From Mesorhizobium sp. LMG 17147 (lineage in GTDB: Bacteria; Pseudomonadota; Alphaproteobacteria; Rhizobiales; Rhizobiaceae), in assembly GCF_024297145.1 (NCBI RefSeq), contig NZ_JANCTC010000001.1:1-64000 (forward strand): a DNA stretch of 64,000 nucleotides, given 5' to 3'. This document shows, piece by piece, positions 29,805 through 38,081 of this stretch. Below the pieces are notes generated by a model, which worked only from the letters and a program-made list of their open reading frames with translations, made no database searches and was not told the DNA's origin. The position numbers and the translations under genes are program-made. Numbering within the stretch: the stretch's first letter is position 1; each line of letters opens with the position of its first letter.

Positions 29805-29985
29805 CCCCCTCAAGGGGGAGATGTCGCCGAAGGCGACAGAGAGGGTCGGTCGAGGCAGGCTGCGGCTTGATCGTTGCTGAAAAGCGCGATCGAACGACGA
29901 TGGCGCGCTGCCTCGGCCGACCCCACCCGCCTCGCTGTGCGAGGCACCCTCCCCCTCGAGGGGGAGGGAGGCGCCGCGCCCTTTG
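29805..29985. repeat. Dispersed palindromic repeat between binding-protein and permease genes
   Basis: Contains CCCCCTCAAGGGGGAG, then ATGTCGCCGAAGGCGACA (hairpin), a middle CGAGGCAG / CTGCCTCG pair, and finally CCCTCCCCCTCGAGGGGGAGGG. Outer and inner arms can fold into one long structure. The motif set (C-rich box, TCGCCGAAGGCGA hairpin) is a multi-copy element I associate with Mesorhizobium. Placed after the binding-protein gene, it could raise binding-protein relative to permease output. Confidence 0.68.
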
Positions 29986-30023
29986 ACGGCAATTGCAAGA
30001 CCTGATCCGCGGGGACCGAACGC

Positions 30024-30947
30024 ATGGCCGCAGCACCGAAAAGACCGTTCCGTTGGCATATCAGCGTTTTCCTGGCGCCGGCGCTGCTGGTCTATACGGC
30101 GATCATGATCCTGCCTCTGGCCGGCACGCTGCAGCTTTCCTTGTTCCGCAATATCAATCAGTCGCAGGTCTTCGTCGGACTGGAAAATTTCCGCATGCTG
30201 TTCGGTGATCCCAACTGGTCAGTCAATTTCTGGAACGCGCTCAGGAACAATGTCTGGTTCTTCGTCATCCATATGCTGGTGCAGAACCCGATCGGCGTCC
30301 TTTTGGCCGCACTTCTGTCCAGCCCCAGGCTGCGGTTTTCCGCCTTCTACCGCACGGCGATCTTCGTGCCGACGATCCTGTCCTTCGTCATTGTCGGCTT
30401 CGCCTGGAAGCTGATCCTGTCGCCGCTATGGGGCGTGGCGCCGCATATGATGGACCTTGTCGGCCTGAAAAGCCTGTTCACGCCCTGGCTCGGCAAGGCG
30501 CAATATGCGCTGACCGCGCTCAGCCTAATCTCGGTGTGGCAGTTCGTCGGCATCCCGATGATGCTGATCTATGCGGCCCTGCTGTCCATTCCCGAAGAGG
30601 TGATCGAAGCGGCCGAATGCGACGGCATCACCGGGATGGCGCAGTTCTGGAAGATCAAGCTGCCGCTCATCCTGCCGTCGATCGGCATCATCTCGATCCT
30701 GACCTTCGTCGGCAATTTCAACGCTTTCGACCTGATCTACACCGCGCAAGGCGCGCTGGCCGGGCCGAACTATTCAACGGATATTCTCGGCACCTTCCTC
30801 TACCGCGCCTTCTTCGGTTTCCAGCTGCAGGTCGGCGATCCCAACATGGGCGCGGCGATCGCCACGATGATGTTCCTGATCATCCTCGGCGGCGTCTGCG
30901 TCTACCTGTTCCTCGTGCAGACGCGCTTGCGTCGCTACCAGTTCTGA
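30024..30947 (+). CDS. ABC transporter permease, MalF-like
   Basis: A 307-residue inner-membrane permease with six predicted helices (first near 20-40) and the cytoplasmic EAA loop EEVIEAAECDGITGMAQFWKIKLPLILP that contacts the ATPase. It belongs to the CUT1 group for sugars. The next gene, a second permease, starts 9 bp downstream, so the two form the heterodimeric channel of one importer. Confidence 0.93.
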   Translation: MAAAPKRPFRWHISVFLAPALLVYTAIMILPLAGTLQLSLFRNINQSQVFVGLENFRMLFGDPNWSVNFWNALRNNVWFFVIHMLVQNPIGVLLAALLSSPRLRFSAFYRTAIFVPTILSFVIVGFAWKLILSPLWGVAPHMMDLVGLKSLFTPWLGKAQYALTALSLISVWQFVGIPMMLIYAALLSIPEEVIEAAECDGITGMAQFWKIKLPLILPSIGIISILTFVGNFNAFDLIYTAQGALAGPNYSTDILGTFLYRAFFGFQLQVGDPNMGAAIATMMFLIILGGVCVYLFLVQTRLRRYQF

Positions 30948-30955
30948 GGCGCGAC

Positions 30956-31795
30956 ATGAGCACGGCAACCCGCTCGCTGCCCCGCACCATTGGCGCCCAC
31001 GCGATCCTGTTGACCTACACCGCCATCGCGCTGTTTCCGGTCATCCTCGTCATCATGAATTCGTTCAAATCGCGCGCAGGGATTTTCGGCGCGCCGCTGA
31101 CGCCGCCGACGCCAGGGACCTTCGACCTGATCGGCTACGCTACGGTGATCGGCCAGGGCGACTTCATCCACTATTTCCAGAACAGCCTTGTCGTCACCGT
31201 CGCCTCGCTGTTCTTCGTGCTTCTGTTCGGCGCCATGGCTGCGTTCGCACTGTCGGAATACCGCTTCCGCGGCAATTCGCTGATGGGGCTCTATCTGGCG
31301 CTCGGCATCATGATCCCGATCCGCCTCGGCACCGTCGCCATCCTGCAGTTGATGGTGGCGAGCGGGCTGGTCAACACGCTGACGGCGCTGATCCTGGTCT
31401 ACACGGCGCAGGGCCTGCCGCTTGCCGTCTTCATCCTGTCGGAATTTATGAAGCAGGTCTCGGACGATCTGAAGAATGCGGGGAGGATCGACGGCCTGTC
31501 CGAATACACCATCTTTTTCCGGCTGGTGCTGCCGCTGGTGCGCCCATCGATGGCGACGGTCGCGGTCTTCACCATGATCCCGATCTGGAACGATCTGTGG
31601 TTCCCGCTGATCCTGGCGCCGTCGGAGGAGACCAAGACAGTGACGCTCGGCGCCCAGCTGTTCCTCGGCCAGTTCGTCACCAACTGGAACGCCATTCTGG
31701 CGGCACTGTCACTGGCGATCATGCCGGTGCTGATCCTCTACGTCATCTTCTCGCGGCAGCTGATCCGCGGCATCACTTCGGGAGCGGTCAAGTGA
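30956..31795 (+). CDS. ABC transporter permease, MalG-like
   Basis: A 279-residue permease with six predicted helices and the EAA-like loop SDDLKNAGRIDGLSEYTIFFRLVLPLVRP. The N-terminal helix TYTAIALFPVILVIMNSF and the C-terminal FSRQLIRGITSGAVK are typical of MalG/CUT1 subunits. The ATG at 30,956 lies 9 bp after the preceding stop; the open frame runs much further upstream, but that part is a shadow of the first permease. Its stop overlaps the next gene by 4 bp (GTGA). Confidence 0.93.
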   Translation: MSTATRSLPRTIGAHAILLTYTAIALFPVILVIMNSFKSRAGIFGAPLTPPTPGTFDLIGYATVIGQGDFIHYFQNSLVVTVASLFFVLLFGAMAAFALSEYRFRGNSLMGLYLALGIMIPIRLGTVAILQLMVASGLVNTLTALILVYTAQGLPLAVFILSEFMKQVSDDLKNAGRIDGLSEYTIFFRLVLPLVRPSMATVAVFTMIPIWNDLWFPLILAPSEETKTVTLGAQLFLGQFVTNWNAILAALSLAIMPVLILYVIFSRQLIRGITSGAVK

Positions 31796-32853
31796 GTTCG
31801 CAACAACCTCTGCGCGTCGTCGTCGCCGGTCTCGGCAATATGGGCCGCAGCCATGCGCTGGCCTACCATACCAATCCAGGCTTCGAGATCGCGGCACTGG
31901 TCAATCGCTCCGACGTGCCGTTGCCGGCCGGGCTCGCCAGTTATGGCATCAGGCGCTCCTTTGACCAGGCGCTGCGCGACGAGAGTCCTGACGTCGCCTG
32001 CATCGCAACCTATTCCGACAGCCATGCCGACTATGCGGTGAGGGCGTTCGAGGCCGGCTGCCATGTCTTCCTCGAGAAGCCGCTGGCAACCACCGTCGCC
32101 GATGCAAAGCGCGTGGTCGCGGCAGCCAAGGCCAACGGCAAAAAACTGGTGATCGGCTACATCCTGCGCCACCATCCGTCCTGGATCCGGCTGATCGCCG
32201 AGGCGCGTAAGCTCGGCGGCCCTTACGTGTTCCGAATGAACCTCAACCAGCAATCCTCCGGCCATAGCTGGGAGACGCACAAGCAGTTGATGCAGACGAC
32301 GTCGCCGATCGTCGACTGCGGCGTGCATTATCTCGACGTGATGCTGCAGATCACCGACGCCAGGCCGGTCGAGGTGCGCGGCATGGGGCTGCGGCTGACC
32401 GACGAGATTGCGCCCACGATGTATAATTACGGCCACCTGCAGGTGCTGTTCGACGATGGTTCGGTCGGCTGGTACGAGGCCGGCTGGGGGCCGATGATCT
32501 CGGAGACGGCCTTCTTCGTGAAGGACGTGATCTCGCCCAATGGCTGCGTGTCGATCGTCATGAAGGAGGGCGTCAGGTCCGACGACATCGACACCCACAC
32601 CAAGACCTCGACCATCCGCCTGCATAGTGCGGCGACCGGCGCGGACGGCAAGTTCGCCAAACCGGACGAGATGCTGTCGATGGAGGGTGAACCAGGCCAT
32701 CAGGATCTCTGCGATCTCGAACAGGCATTTGTGCTCAAGGCGATCCGCGAGGATCTCGACTTGACCCGCCATATGGACGACGCGGTGAAGTCGCTCGCCG
32801 TCTGCCTTGCCGCCGACGAGAGCGTGCGCAGCGGCCTCGCCGTGAAACTCTAG
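31792..32853 (+). CDS. Gfo/Idh/MocA family oxidoreductase
   Basis: A 353-residue NAD(P)-dependent sugar oxidoreductase: Rossmann motif RVVVAGLGNMGRSHA at the N-terminus, VFLEKPLATTVADAKR (catalytic Lys region), and HYLDVMLQITDARP in the C-terminal domain. The GTG start overlaps the permease stop, so it is translationally coupled to the transporter. In similar operons such enzymes oxidise the imported sugar or its lactone; here the substrate is unknown, possibly an amino-sugar derivative not handled by NagA/MurQ. Confidence 0.88.
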   Translation: MSSQQPLRVVVAGLGNMGRSHALAYHTNPGFEIAALVNRSDVPLPAGLASYGIRRSFDQALRDESPDVACIATYSDSHADYAVRAFEAGCHVFLEKPLATTVADAKRVVAAAKANGKKLVIGYILRHHPSWIRLIAEARKLGGPYVFRMNLNQQSSGHSWETHKQLMQTTSPIVDCGVHYLDVMLQITDARPVEVRGMGLRLTDEIAPTMYNYGHLQVLFDDGSVGWYEAGWGPMISETAFFVKDVISPNGCVSIVMKEGVRSDDIDTHTKTSTIRLHSAATGADGKFAKPDEMLSMEGEPGHQDLCDLEQAFVLKAIREDLDLTRHMDDAVKSLAVCLAADESVRSGLAVKL

Positions 32854-32868
32854 AACAGGGACGAAGCC

Positions 32869-33867
32869 GTGGGCTCGCTGAACATCGAGAATGTCAAAAA
32901 GGCCTTCGGGCCGGTAGAGGTGCTGAAGGGCATCAACCTCGAGGTGACGGATGGCGAGTTCGTCGTCTTCGTCGGTCCATCCGGCTGTGGAAAGTCGACG
33001 CTGCTCAGGGTCATTGCCGGGCTGGAGGACTCGACCTCGGGCCGCGTGGTGATCGACGGGGCGGACGTCTCCGCCACGCCGCCCGCCAAACGCGGCATCG
33101 CCATGGTGTTCCAAACCTATGCGCTCTATCCGCATCTGACGGTGAAGAACAACATGGGTCTCGGCCTCAAGCAGGCGGGCACGCCGGCGGCCGAGATCGA
33201 CCGCCGCATCGGCATCGCCTCTTCGATGCTGTCGCTGGAGCCCTACCTAGAGAGGCGGCCGGCCGAGCTTTCCGGCGGTCAGCGCCAGCGCGTCGCCATC
33301 GGCCGCGCCGTGGTGCGCGAGCCCAAGCTTTTTCTGTTCGACGAGCCCCTGTCCAACCTCGATGCCGCGCTGCGCGTCAACACCAGGCTGGAGATCGCCC
33401 AGCTGCACCGTCGGCTGAAGGCCACGATGATCTATGTCACCCACGACCAGGTCGAGGCGATGACACTGGCCGACAAGATCGTCGTGCTGAACGCGGGAAA
33501 GATCGAGCAGATCGGCGGACCGATGGAGCTTTACAATTCGCCGGCAAATGAATTCGTCGCCGGCTTCATCGGCTCACCGAAGATGAACTTCGTCGACGGG
33601 GCCAGGCTTGGCGAGACGGCCAAGACCATCGGTGTCCGTCCCGAGCACCTGACCGTCGATGCGAAATCCGGTGCCTGGAAAGGCACGGTTGTCCATGCCG
33701 AGCATCTTGGCGCCGACACCAATCTCTATCTCGACTGCGAGAAGGCCGGCTTGATCACCGTGCGCATTTTTGGCGTCTATAACGCCGAACCTGGTGCCAC
33801 GCTCTACGCGACGCCGGATCCGGCGAAGACGTACCGGTTTGGGGCCGATGGGAGGGTGCTGAAGTAG
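32869..33867 (+). CDS. ABC transporter ATP-binding protein, MalK/UgpC-like
   Basis: A 332-residue ATPase with Walker A GPSGCGKST, the Q-loop (MVFQTYALYP), signature LSGGQRQRVAIGRA, Walker B FLFDEPLSNLDA and H-loop THDQ, followed by a C-terminal TOBE-like regulatory domain (about 235-332) shorter than in MalK. The GTG start at 32,869 is 15 bp after the preceding stop. Energises the sugar importer; MsmK/UgpC-type proteins may serve more than one importer. Confidence 0.93.
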   Translation: MGSLNIENVKKAFGPVEVLKGINLEVTDGEFVVFVGPSGCGKSTLLRVIAGLEDSTSGRVVIDGADVSATPPAKRGIAMVFQTYALYPHLTVKNNMGLGLKQAGTPAAEIDRRIGIASSMLSLEPYLERRPAELSGGQRQRVAIGRAVVREPKLFLFDEPLSNLDAALRVNTRLEIAQLHRRLKATMIYVTHDQVEAMTLADKIVVLNAGKIEQIGGPMELYNSPANEFVAGFIGSPKMNFVDGARLGETAKTIGVRPEHLTVDAKSGAWKGTVVHAEHLGADTNLYLDCEKAGLITVRIFGVYNAEPGATLYATPDPAKTYRFGADGRVLK

Positions 33868-33875
33868 CTGCTCTT

Positions 33876-33904
33876 TTCCCTTCTCCCACAAGGAGAGAAG
33901 GGAA
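33876..33904. terminator. Hairpin between convergent ABC ATPase and FAH genes
   Basis: TTCCCTTCTC (33,876-33,885) pairs with GAGAAGGGAA (33,895-33,904) across a 9-nt loop, with a TTTT run just before the stem on the plus strand. It lies 9 bp beyond the ATPase stop and 8 bp before the FAH stop, so it likely ends transcripts from both sides. Confidence 0.6.
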
Positions 33905-33911
33905 GGGTGCG

Positions 33912-34757
33912 CTACACGTCAGCCCTGAACGTCTGCTTCTGGATGCCCAGCCCTTCGATGCCGAGCTCGACGACGTCGCCGGGCTTCAGGAACACCGGCG
34001 GCTTCATGCCGAGGCCGACGCCGGGCGGCGTGCCGGTCGAGATGATGTCGCCGGGGTGCAGCGACATGAACTGGCTGAGATAGGACACGAGATAAGCGAC
34101 GCCGAAGACCATGGTCTTGGTCGAGCCGTTTTGCATCGTCTTGCCGTTGACCGTCAGCCACATCGGAATGTTCTGCGGGTCCTTGACCTCGTCCTTGGTC
34201 ACCAGCCACGGACCGATCGGCCCGAACGTGTCGCAGCTCTTGCCCTTGGTCCACTGGCCCTGGCGCTCAGCCTGGAAGGCGCGCTCGGAGACGTCATGCG
34301 CGACGCAATAGCCGGCGACATAATCCAGCGCCTCGGCCTCGGTGACATACTTCGCTTTTCTGCCGATGACCACGCCGAGCTCGACCTCCCAGTCGGTCTT
34401 GACCGAGCCGCGGGGGATCAGCACGTCGTCATTCGGCCCGACAATAGCCGAGCTTGCCTTCATGAAGATGATCGGCTCAGGCGGCACGGTAGCGCCGGTT
34501 TCGGCGGCGTGGTCGGAATAGTTGAGACCGATGCAGATGAATTTGCCGGTGCCGGCGACGCAGGCGCCGATCCGCGGCTTGCCGGAAACCGCCGGCAGCG
34601 TCTTTGGATCGAGCTTCGACAATGTCTCAAGCGATGCCGGGTCAAGCGCCTTGCCGGCAATGTCGGTGACATGGGCGGAGAGGTCACGGATCGTTCCATC
34701 GGCATCGAGCAGGCCGGGGCGTTCGTTCCCCGCCTCGCCATAGCGCAGCAGTTTCAT
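33912..34757 (-). CDS. FAH-family hydrolase, probable 2,4-diketo-3-deoxy-sugar-acid hydrolase
   Basis: A 281-residue protein of the fumarylacetoacetate hydrolase family. Metal-binding Glu/Asp residues lie in DWEVELGVVIG, and the family pattern continues with HDVSERAFQAERQGQWTKGKSCDTFGPIGPW and HPGDIISTGTPPGVGLG. Members next to an SDR like the following gene cleave 2,4-diketo-3-deoxy-L-fuconate or -rhamnonate into pyruvate and lactate. Ureidoglycolate-lyase-like annotations are the alternative. The start has AAGGAGAGGAA. It lies 29 bp after the SDR, on the same strand. Confidence 0.85.
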   Translation of the reverse strand: MKLLRYGEAGNERPGLLDADGTIRDLSAHVTDIAGKALDPASLETLSKLDPKTLPAVSGKPRIGACVAGTGKFICIGLNYSDHAAETGATVPPEPIIFMKASSAIVGPNDDVLIPRGSVKTDWEVELGVVIGRKAKYVTEAEALDYVAGYCVAHDVSERAFQAERQGQWTKGKSCDTFGPIGPWLVTKDEVKDPQNIPMWLTVNGKTMQNGSTKTMVFGVAYLVSYLSQFMSLHPGDIISTGTPPGVGLGMKPPVFLKPGDVVELGIEGLGIQKQTFRADV

Positions 34758-34786
34758 AGAATTCCTCTCCTTGATTTGAGATGAGC

Positions 34787-35518
34787 TTAGATCGACCAGC
34801 CACCGTCGATATTATAAGCCTGCCCCGACGTATAGGTGGCGCCGGCCAGATAGACGGCGAGATCGGCGATTTCTTCGGGCGTGCCGAGGCGGCCCATCGG
34901 CTGGCGGGCGATGAAGGCGGCGCGAGCTGCTTCGTAGTCGCCCTGCGCATGCATGCGATCCTGCAGCGACGGGCTTTCGACCGTGCCTGGACAGATCGCA
35001 TTGCAGCGTATGCCCTTGCCGACATAGTCGGCGGCGACCGATTTGGTCAGGCCGATGACGGCTGCCTTGGTCAGCCCGTAAACGAAGCGGTTCGGCACGC
35101 CCTTGGTCGAACTGGCCAGCGACGCCATGTTGATGATCGAGCCGTCGCCGCGTTCCAGCATGCCGGGCAGCACGGCGCGGATGGTGCGGATCATCGAGCG
35201 GACATTGAGATCATAGGCAAAGTCGAGATCGCCGTCCTTCATCTCGAGGATCGAGCCGGAATGGACGAAGCCGGCGCAATTGAACAGCACGTCGACGGCG
35301 CCGATCTCGGCAAAAGCGGCATTCACCGCCTCATCGTTCAGCACGTCGAGCTTGCGGGTCTTGATACCGGGCGTCTTGCCGAGATCGGCGAGCACCACCT
35401 CGTTGATGTCGGTGGCATGGACGACGGCGCCGGCCTTGGCGAACGCCAGCGCACTTGCCCGGCCGATGCCTTGCGCCGCCGCCGTGACGACAACGATCTT
35501 GCCAGTCAGATCTGCCAT
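34787..35518 (-). CDS. SDR oxidoreductase, probable 2-keto-3-deoxy-L-fuconate-type dehydrogenase
   Basis: A 243-residue classical SDR: cofactor loop TAAAQGIG, DVLFNCAGFVHSGSILE, Ser of INMASLASS, and YGLTK (YxxxK). Its sequence, including KGVPNRFVYGLTKAAVIGLTKSVAADYV, resembles bacterial KDF dehydrogenases and the eukaryotic BDH2-like proteins. With the FAH-family hydrolase downstream, it would oxidise 2-keto-3-deoxy-L-fuconate or -rhamnonate in a non-phosphorylated deoxysugar pathway. The earlier pathway enzymes are not in the window, so substrate is inferred. Confidence 0.83.
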   Translation of the reverse strand: MADLTGKIVVVTAAAQGIGRASALAFAKAGAVVHATDINEVVLADLGKTPGIKTRKLDVLNDEAVNAAFAEIGAVDVLFNCAGFVHSGSILEMKDGDLDFAYDLNVRSMIRTIRAVLPGMLERGDGSIINMASLASSTKGVPNRFVYGLTKAAVIGLTKSVAADYVGKGIRCNAICPGTVESPSLQDRMHAQGDYEAARAAFIARQPMGRLGTPEEIADLAVYLAGATYTSGQAYNIDGGWSI

Positions 35519-35695
35519 GCTTTTCTCCTCGCCCGTCTTTAATCGTTCGGCTTTTTACCGGCACAAGGCCGGGCGCAATGTGCCAGGCGGATAGTACCAT
35601 CCCGCCTGTTTCGGTATTCGCCTGCCGCCCAAATGTTTTTTCTCGGTAAAGAACATCTGTTGGCCCGTCAAGCCCGGACGTCCCCTCCGGGACAC

Positions 35696-38068
35696 TCAGT
35701 CGCCGTAGGGCACCCAGACGTTCTTGACCTCGATCGCACGGCGCAGCAAGGCATCGCCGGCTGCTTCGCTCGACGCCCAGTCGAGGCTGTGGCCGTTGCC
35801 GGTCCAGACACGCTTGAGATTGCCGATGGACTCGGCCTCCGCCTTGGCACAGGTCTCGGCATCGGCGAACATCCAGAGCCCGTCGACATCGTCGTGCTTG
35901 GCCAGCACGCCGGCCAGCTCGGCGCTACGGCCGGTGACGATGTTGATGGCGCCCGCCGGAACGTCGGAATATTCGATGACCTGGTAGAGGTCGGTGGCAA
36001 GCAGCGGGTATTTTTCGGACGGCACGGCGACCACGGTGTTGCCCATGGCGAGCGCCGGTGCCATCAGCGAGATCAGGCCAAGCAGAGGCGCATTGTCCGG
36101 TGCGATGATGCCGACGACGCCGACTGGCTCGTGCAGCGCCAGCGTGACGGCGCGGGCCGGCGGCTGGTGGACGCGGGCCTCGAATTTGTCGGCCAGGCCG
36201 GCGTAGAGGAACAGGCGCTCGATCGACAGCTCGACCTCTTCGCGCGCCGCCTTGGCGGTCGCGCCGGTGAGCTGGGTCAAACGGGCGGCAAACTCGTCGG
36301 CGCGGCCGGAAAGATTTTCGGCCACGTAGTAGAGTACCTGGCTGCGGTTGTAGGCGGTCGCCTCCGGCCAGGCCTTGCAGGCGCGCGCGGCCGCGACGGC
36401 GTCGCGGATATCCTTGCGGTTGCCGAGACCGACCTCGCCGGCAAGCTTGCCCTTGGCGCTGGCGATGGCCAAGGAATAATTGCCGTCCGGCCGGACCTGC
36501 TTGCCGCCGATGAACAGCTTTGCCGTGCGGTCGATGGCGCCACCTTCCGCCTGCTCGACAGGTTGGGCAGAAGACGTTGCCGGTTTGATGATCGGGCCGA
36601 GCGGCAGTTTTGCCGAGAGATATTCGAACATGCCCTCGCGCCCGCCTTCGCGGCCAAAGCCGCTCTCGCGATAGCCGCCGAAGCCGCAGGAGGCGTCGAA
36701 CATATTGGTGCCGTTGATCCAGACGACGCCGGCCTTCAATTGCGGCGCGATGTGCAGGGCAAGATTGATGTTCTCGCTCCACACCGAAGCGGCCAGGCCA
36801 TAGCGTGTGTTGTTGGCGAGCTCGATCGCTTCCTCGGTGTTGCGGAAGGTCATGGTGGCGAGCACCGGCCCGAACACCTCTTCCTGTGCCAAGATGTTAG
36901 CCGGCGAAACACCGGTCGCCAGCGTTGGCAGATGGTAATAGCCCGCGGCGGGCAGTGCCGAGTCCGGCTGCCAGCAGATCGCGCCCTGCTTGGCACCTTC
37001 GGCAATCAGGCCCTTGACGCGATCGAGCTGAGTCAAATCGACCAGCGGGCCGATATCGGTGTTCTTGTCGAGCGGGCTGCCGACGCGCAGCCGGCTCATC
37101 CGCGTCTTGACCTTGGCGATGAAGGCGTCGGCGATCCCTTCCTGCACCAGAAGGCGCGAGCCGGCACAGCACACCTGGCCCTGGTTGAACCAGATACCAT
37201 CGACTAGACCCTCGACGGCGCTGTCGAGGTCGGCATCCTCGAAAACGACGAATGCCGACTTGCCGCCAAGCTCCAGCGAAAGTTTCTTGCCCGAGCCGGC
37301 AGTGGCCTTGCGGATGATCTTGCCGACCTCGGACGAACCGGTGAAGGCAATCTTCTGGACGCCGGGATGGTTGACGATGGCCGCGCCCGCCTCCGGCCCG
37401 CCCTGGACGATGTTGACGACGCCCTTCGGCACGCCGGCGCGTGCGCAGATCTCGGCAAACAGGATCGCGGTGAGTGGCGTGAATTCCGCGGGTTTGAGCA
37501 CCACGGTGCAGCCCGCGGCGAGCGCCGGCGCGATCTTCCAGGCGAGCATCAAGAGCGGGAAGTTCCACGGGATGATCTGGCCGACGACGCCGACGCCCTT
37601 GTGACCGGGAAAATCCCTGTCCAGCGTCTGCGCCCAGCCGGCATGATGGATAAAATGGCGGATCGCCAGCGGCACGTCGATGTCGCGGCTTTCGCGGATC
37701 GGCTTGCCATTGTCGATTGTCTCAAGCACCGCGAACAGCCGTTGGTGGCGCTGCATGGCGCGGCCGATGGCATAGAGCACCTTGGCTCGGCTGTAGCCGG
37801 TGCTGGCGTTCCATTTCGGCAGCGCTTTTGTGGCGGCCGACACCGCCGCGTCGATATCGGCGGCACCAGCGTCCGACACCTTGGCCAGCAGCTTTCCCGA
37901 GGACGGATCGCTGGTGTCGAAGGTTTTGCCTTCGCTGGCTGCCTTCCAGTCGCCGCCGATGAACAGCGCCTTGCCGAAATCCCGCGCGGCCAGCCAGGCA
38001 TCGGCCTCGTTGCGGGCTTCCGGCGCCAGCCCGTAATCCATGGCGTGATAGCGTTCGAGGATGTTCAT
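35696..38068 (-). CDS. Two-domain aldehyde dehydrogenase, ALDH16-like
   Basis: A 790-residue protein carrying a full aldehyde dehydrogenase (about 40-485: NFPLLMLAWKIAPALAAGC, ELGGKSAFVVFEDADLD, and active-site Cys in FNQGQVCCAGSRLL) followed by a second, partial ALDH unit (about 515-790) that keeps the Rossmann-like part but has no catalytic Cys motif. This layout is that of ALDH16, in which the second unit is structural. It starts 13 bp after deoC, so it may oxidise the acetaldehyde released by that aldolase. Usual single-domain ALDH length is about 490-500, which makes the size informative. Confidence 0.88.
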   Translation of the reverse strand: MNILERYHAMDYGLAPEARNEADAWLAARDFGKALFIGGDWKAASEGKTFDTSDPSSGKLLAKVSDAGAADIDAAVSAATKALPKWNASTGYSRAKVLYAIGRAMQRHQRLFAVLETIDNGKPIRESRDIDVPLAIRHFIHHAGWAQTLDRDFPGHKGVGVVGQIIPWNFPLLMLAWKIAPALAAGCTVVLKPAEFTPLTAILFAEICARAGVPKGVVNIVQGGPEAGAAIVNHPGVQKIAFTGSSEVGKIIRKATAGSGKKLSLELGGKSAFVVFEDADLDSAVEGLVDGIWFNQGQVCCAGSRLLVQEGIADAFIAKVKTRMSRLRVGSPLDKNTDIGPLVDLTQLDRVKGLIAEGAKQGAICWQPDSALPAAGYYHLPTLATGVSPANILAQEEVFGPVLATMTFRNTEEAIELANNTRYGLAASVWSENINLALHIAPQLKAGVVWINGTNMFDASCGFGGYRESGFGREGGREGMFEYLSAKLPLGPIIKPATSSAQPVEQAEGGAIDRTAKLFIGGKQVRPDGNYSLAIASAKGKLAGEVGLGNRKDIRDAVAAARACKAWPEATAYNRSQVLYYVAENLSGRADEFAARLTQLTGATAKAAREEVELSIERLFLYAGLADKFEARVHQPPARAVTLALHEPVGVVGIIAPDNAPLLGLISLMAPALAMGNTVVAVPSEKYPLLATDLYQVIEYSDVPAGAINIVTGRSAELAGVLAKHDDVDGLWMFADAETCAKAEAESIGNLKRVWTGNGHSLDWASSEAAGDALLRRAIEVKNVWVPYGD

Positions 38069-38081
38069 GAAGCGCTCCGAA

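Noticed and set aside
31738..33135. 465-residue minus-strand open frame antisense to the Gfo/Idh and ABC ATPase genes
   Set aside because: No recognisable motif; it covers two confident genes and has shadow-like composition.
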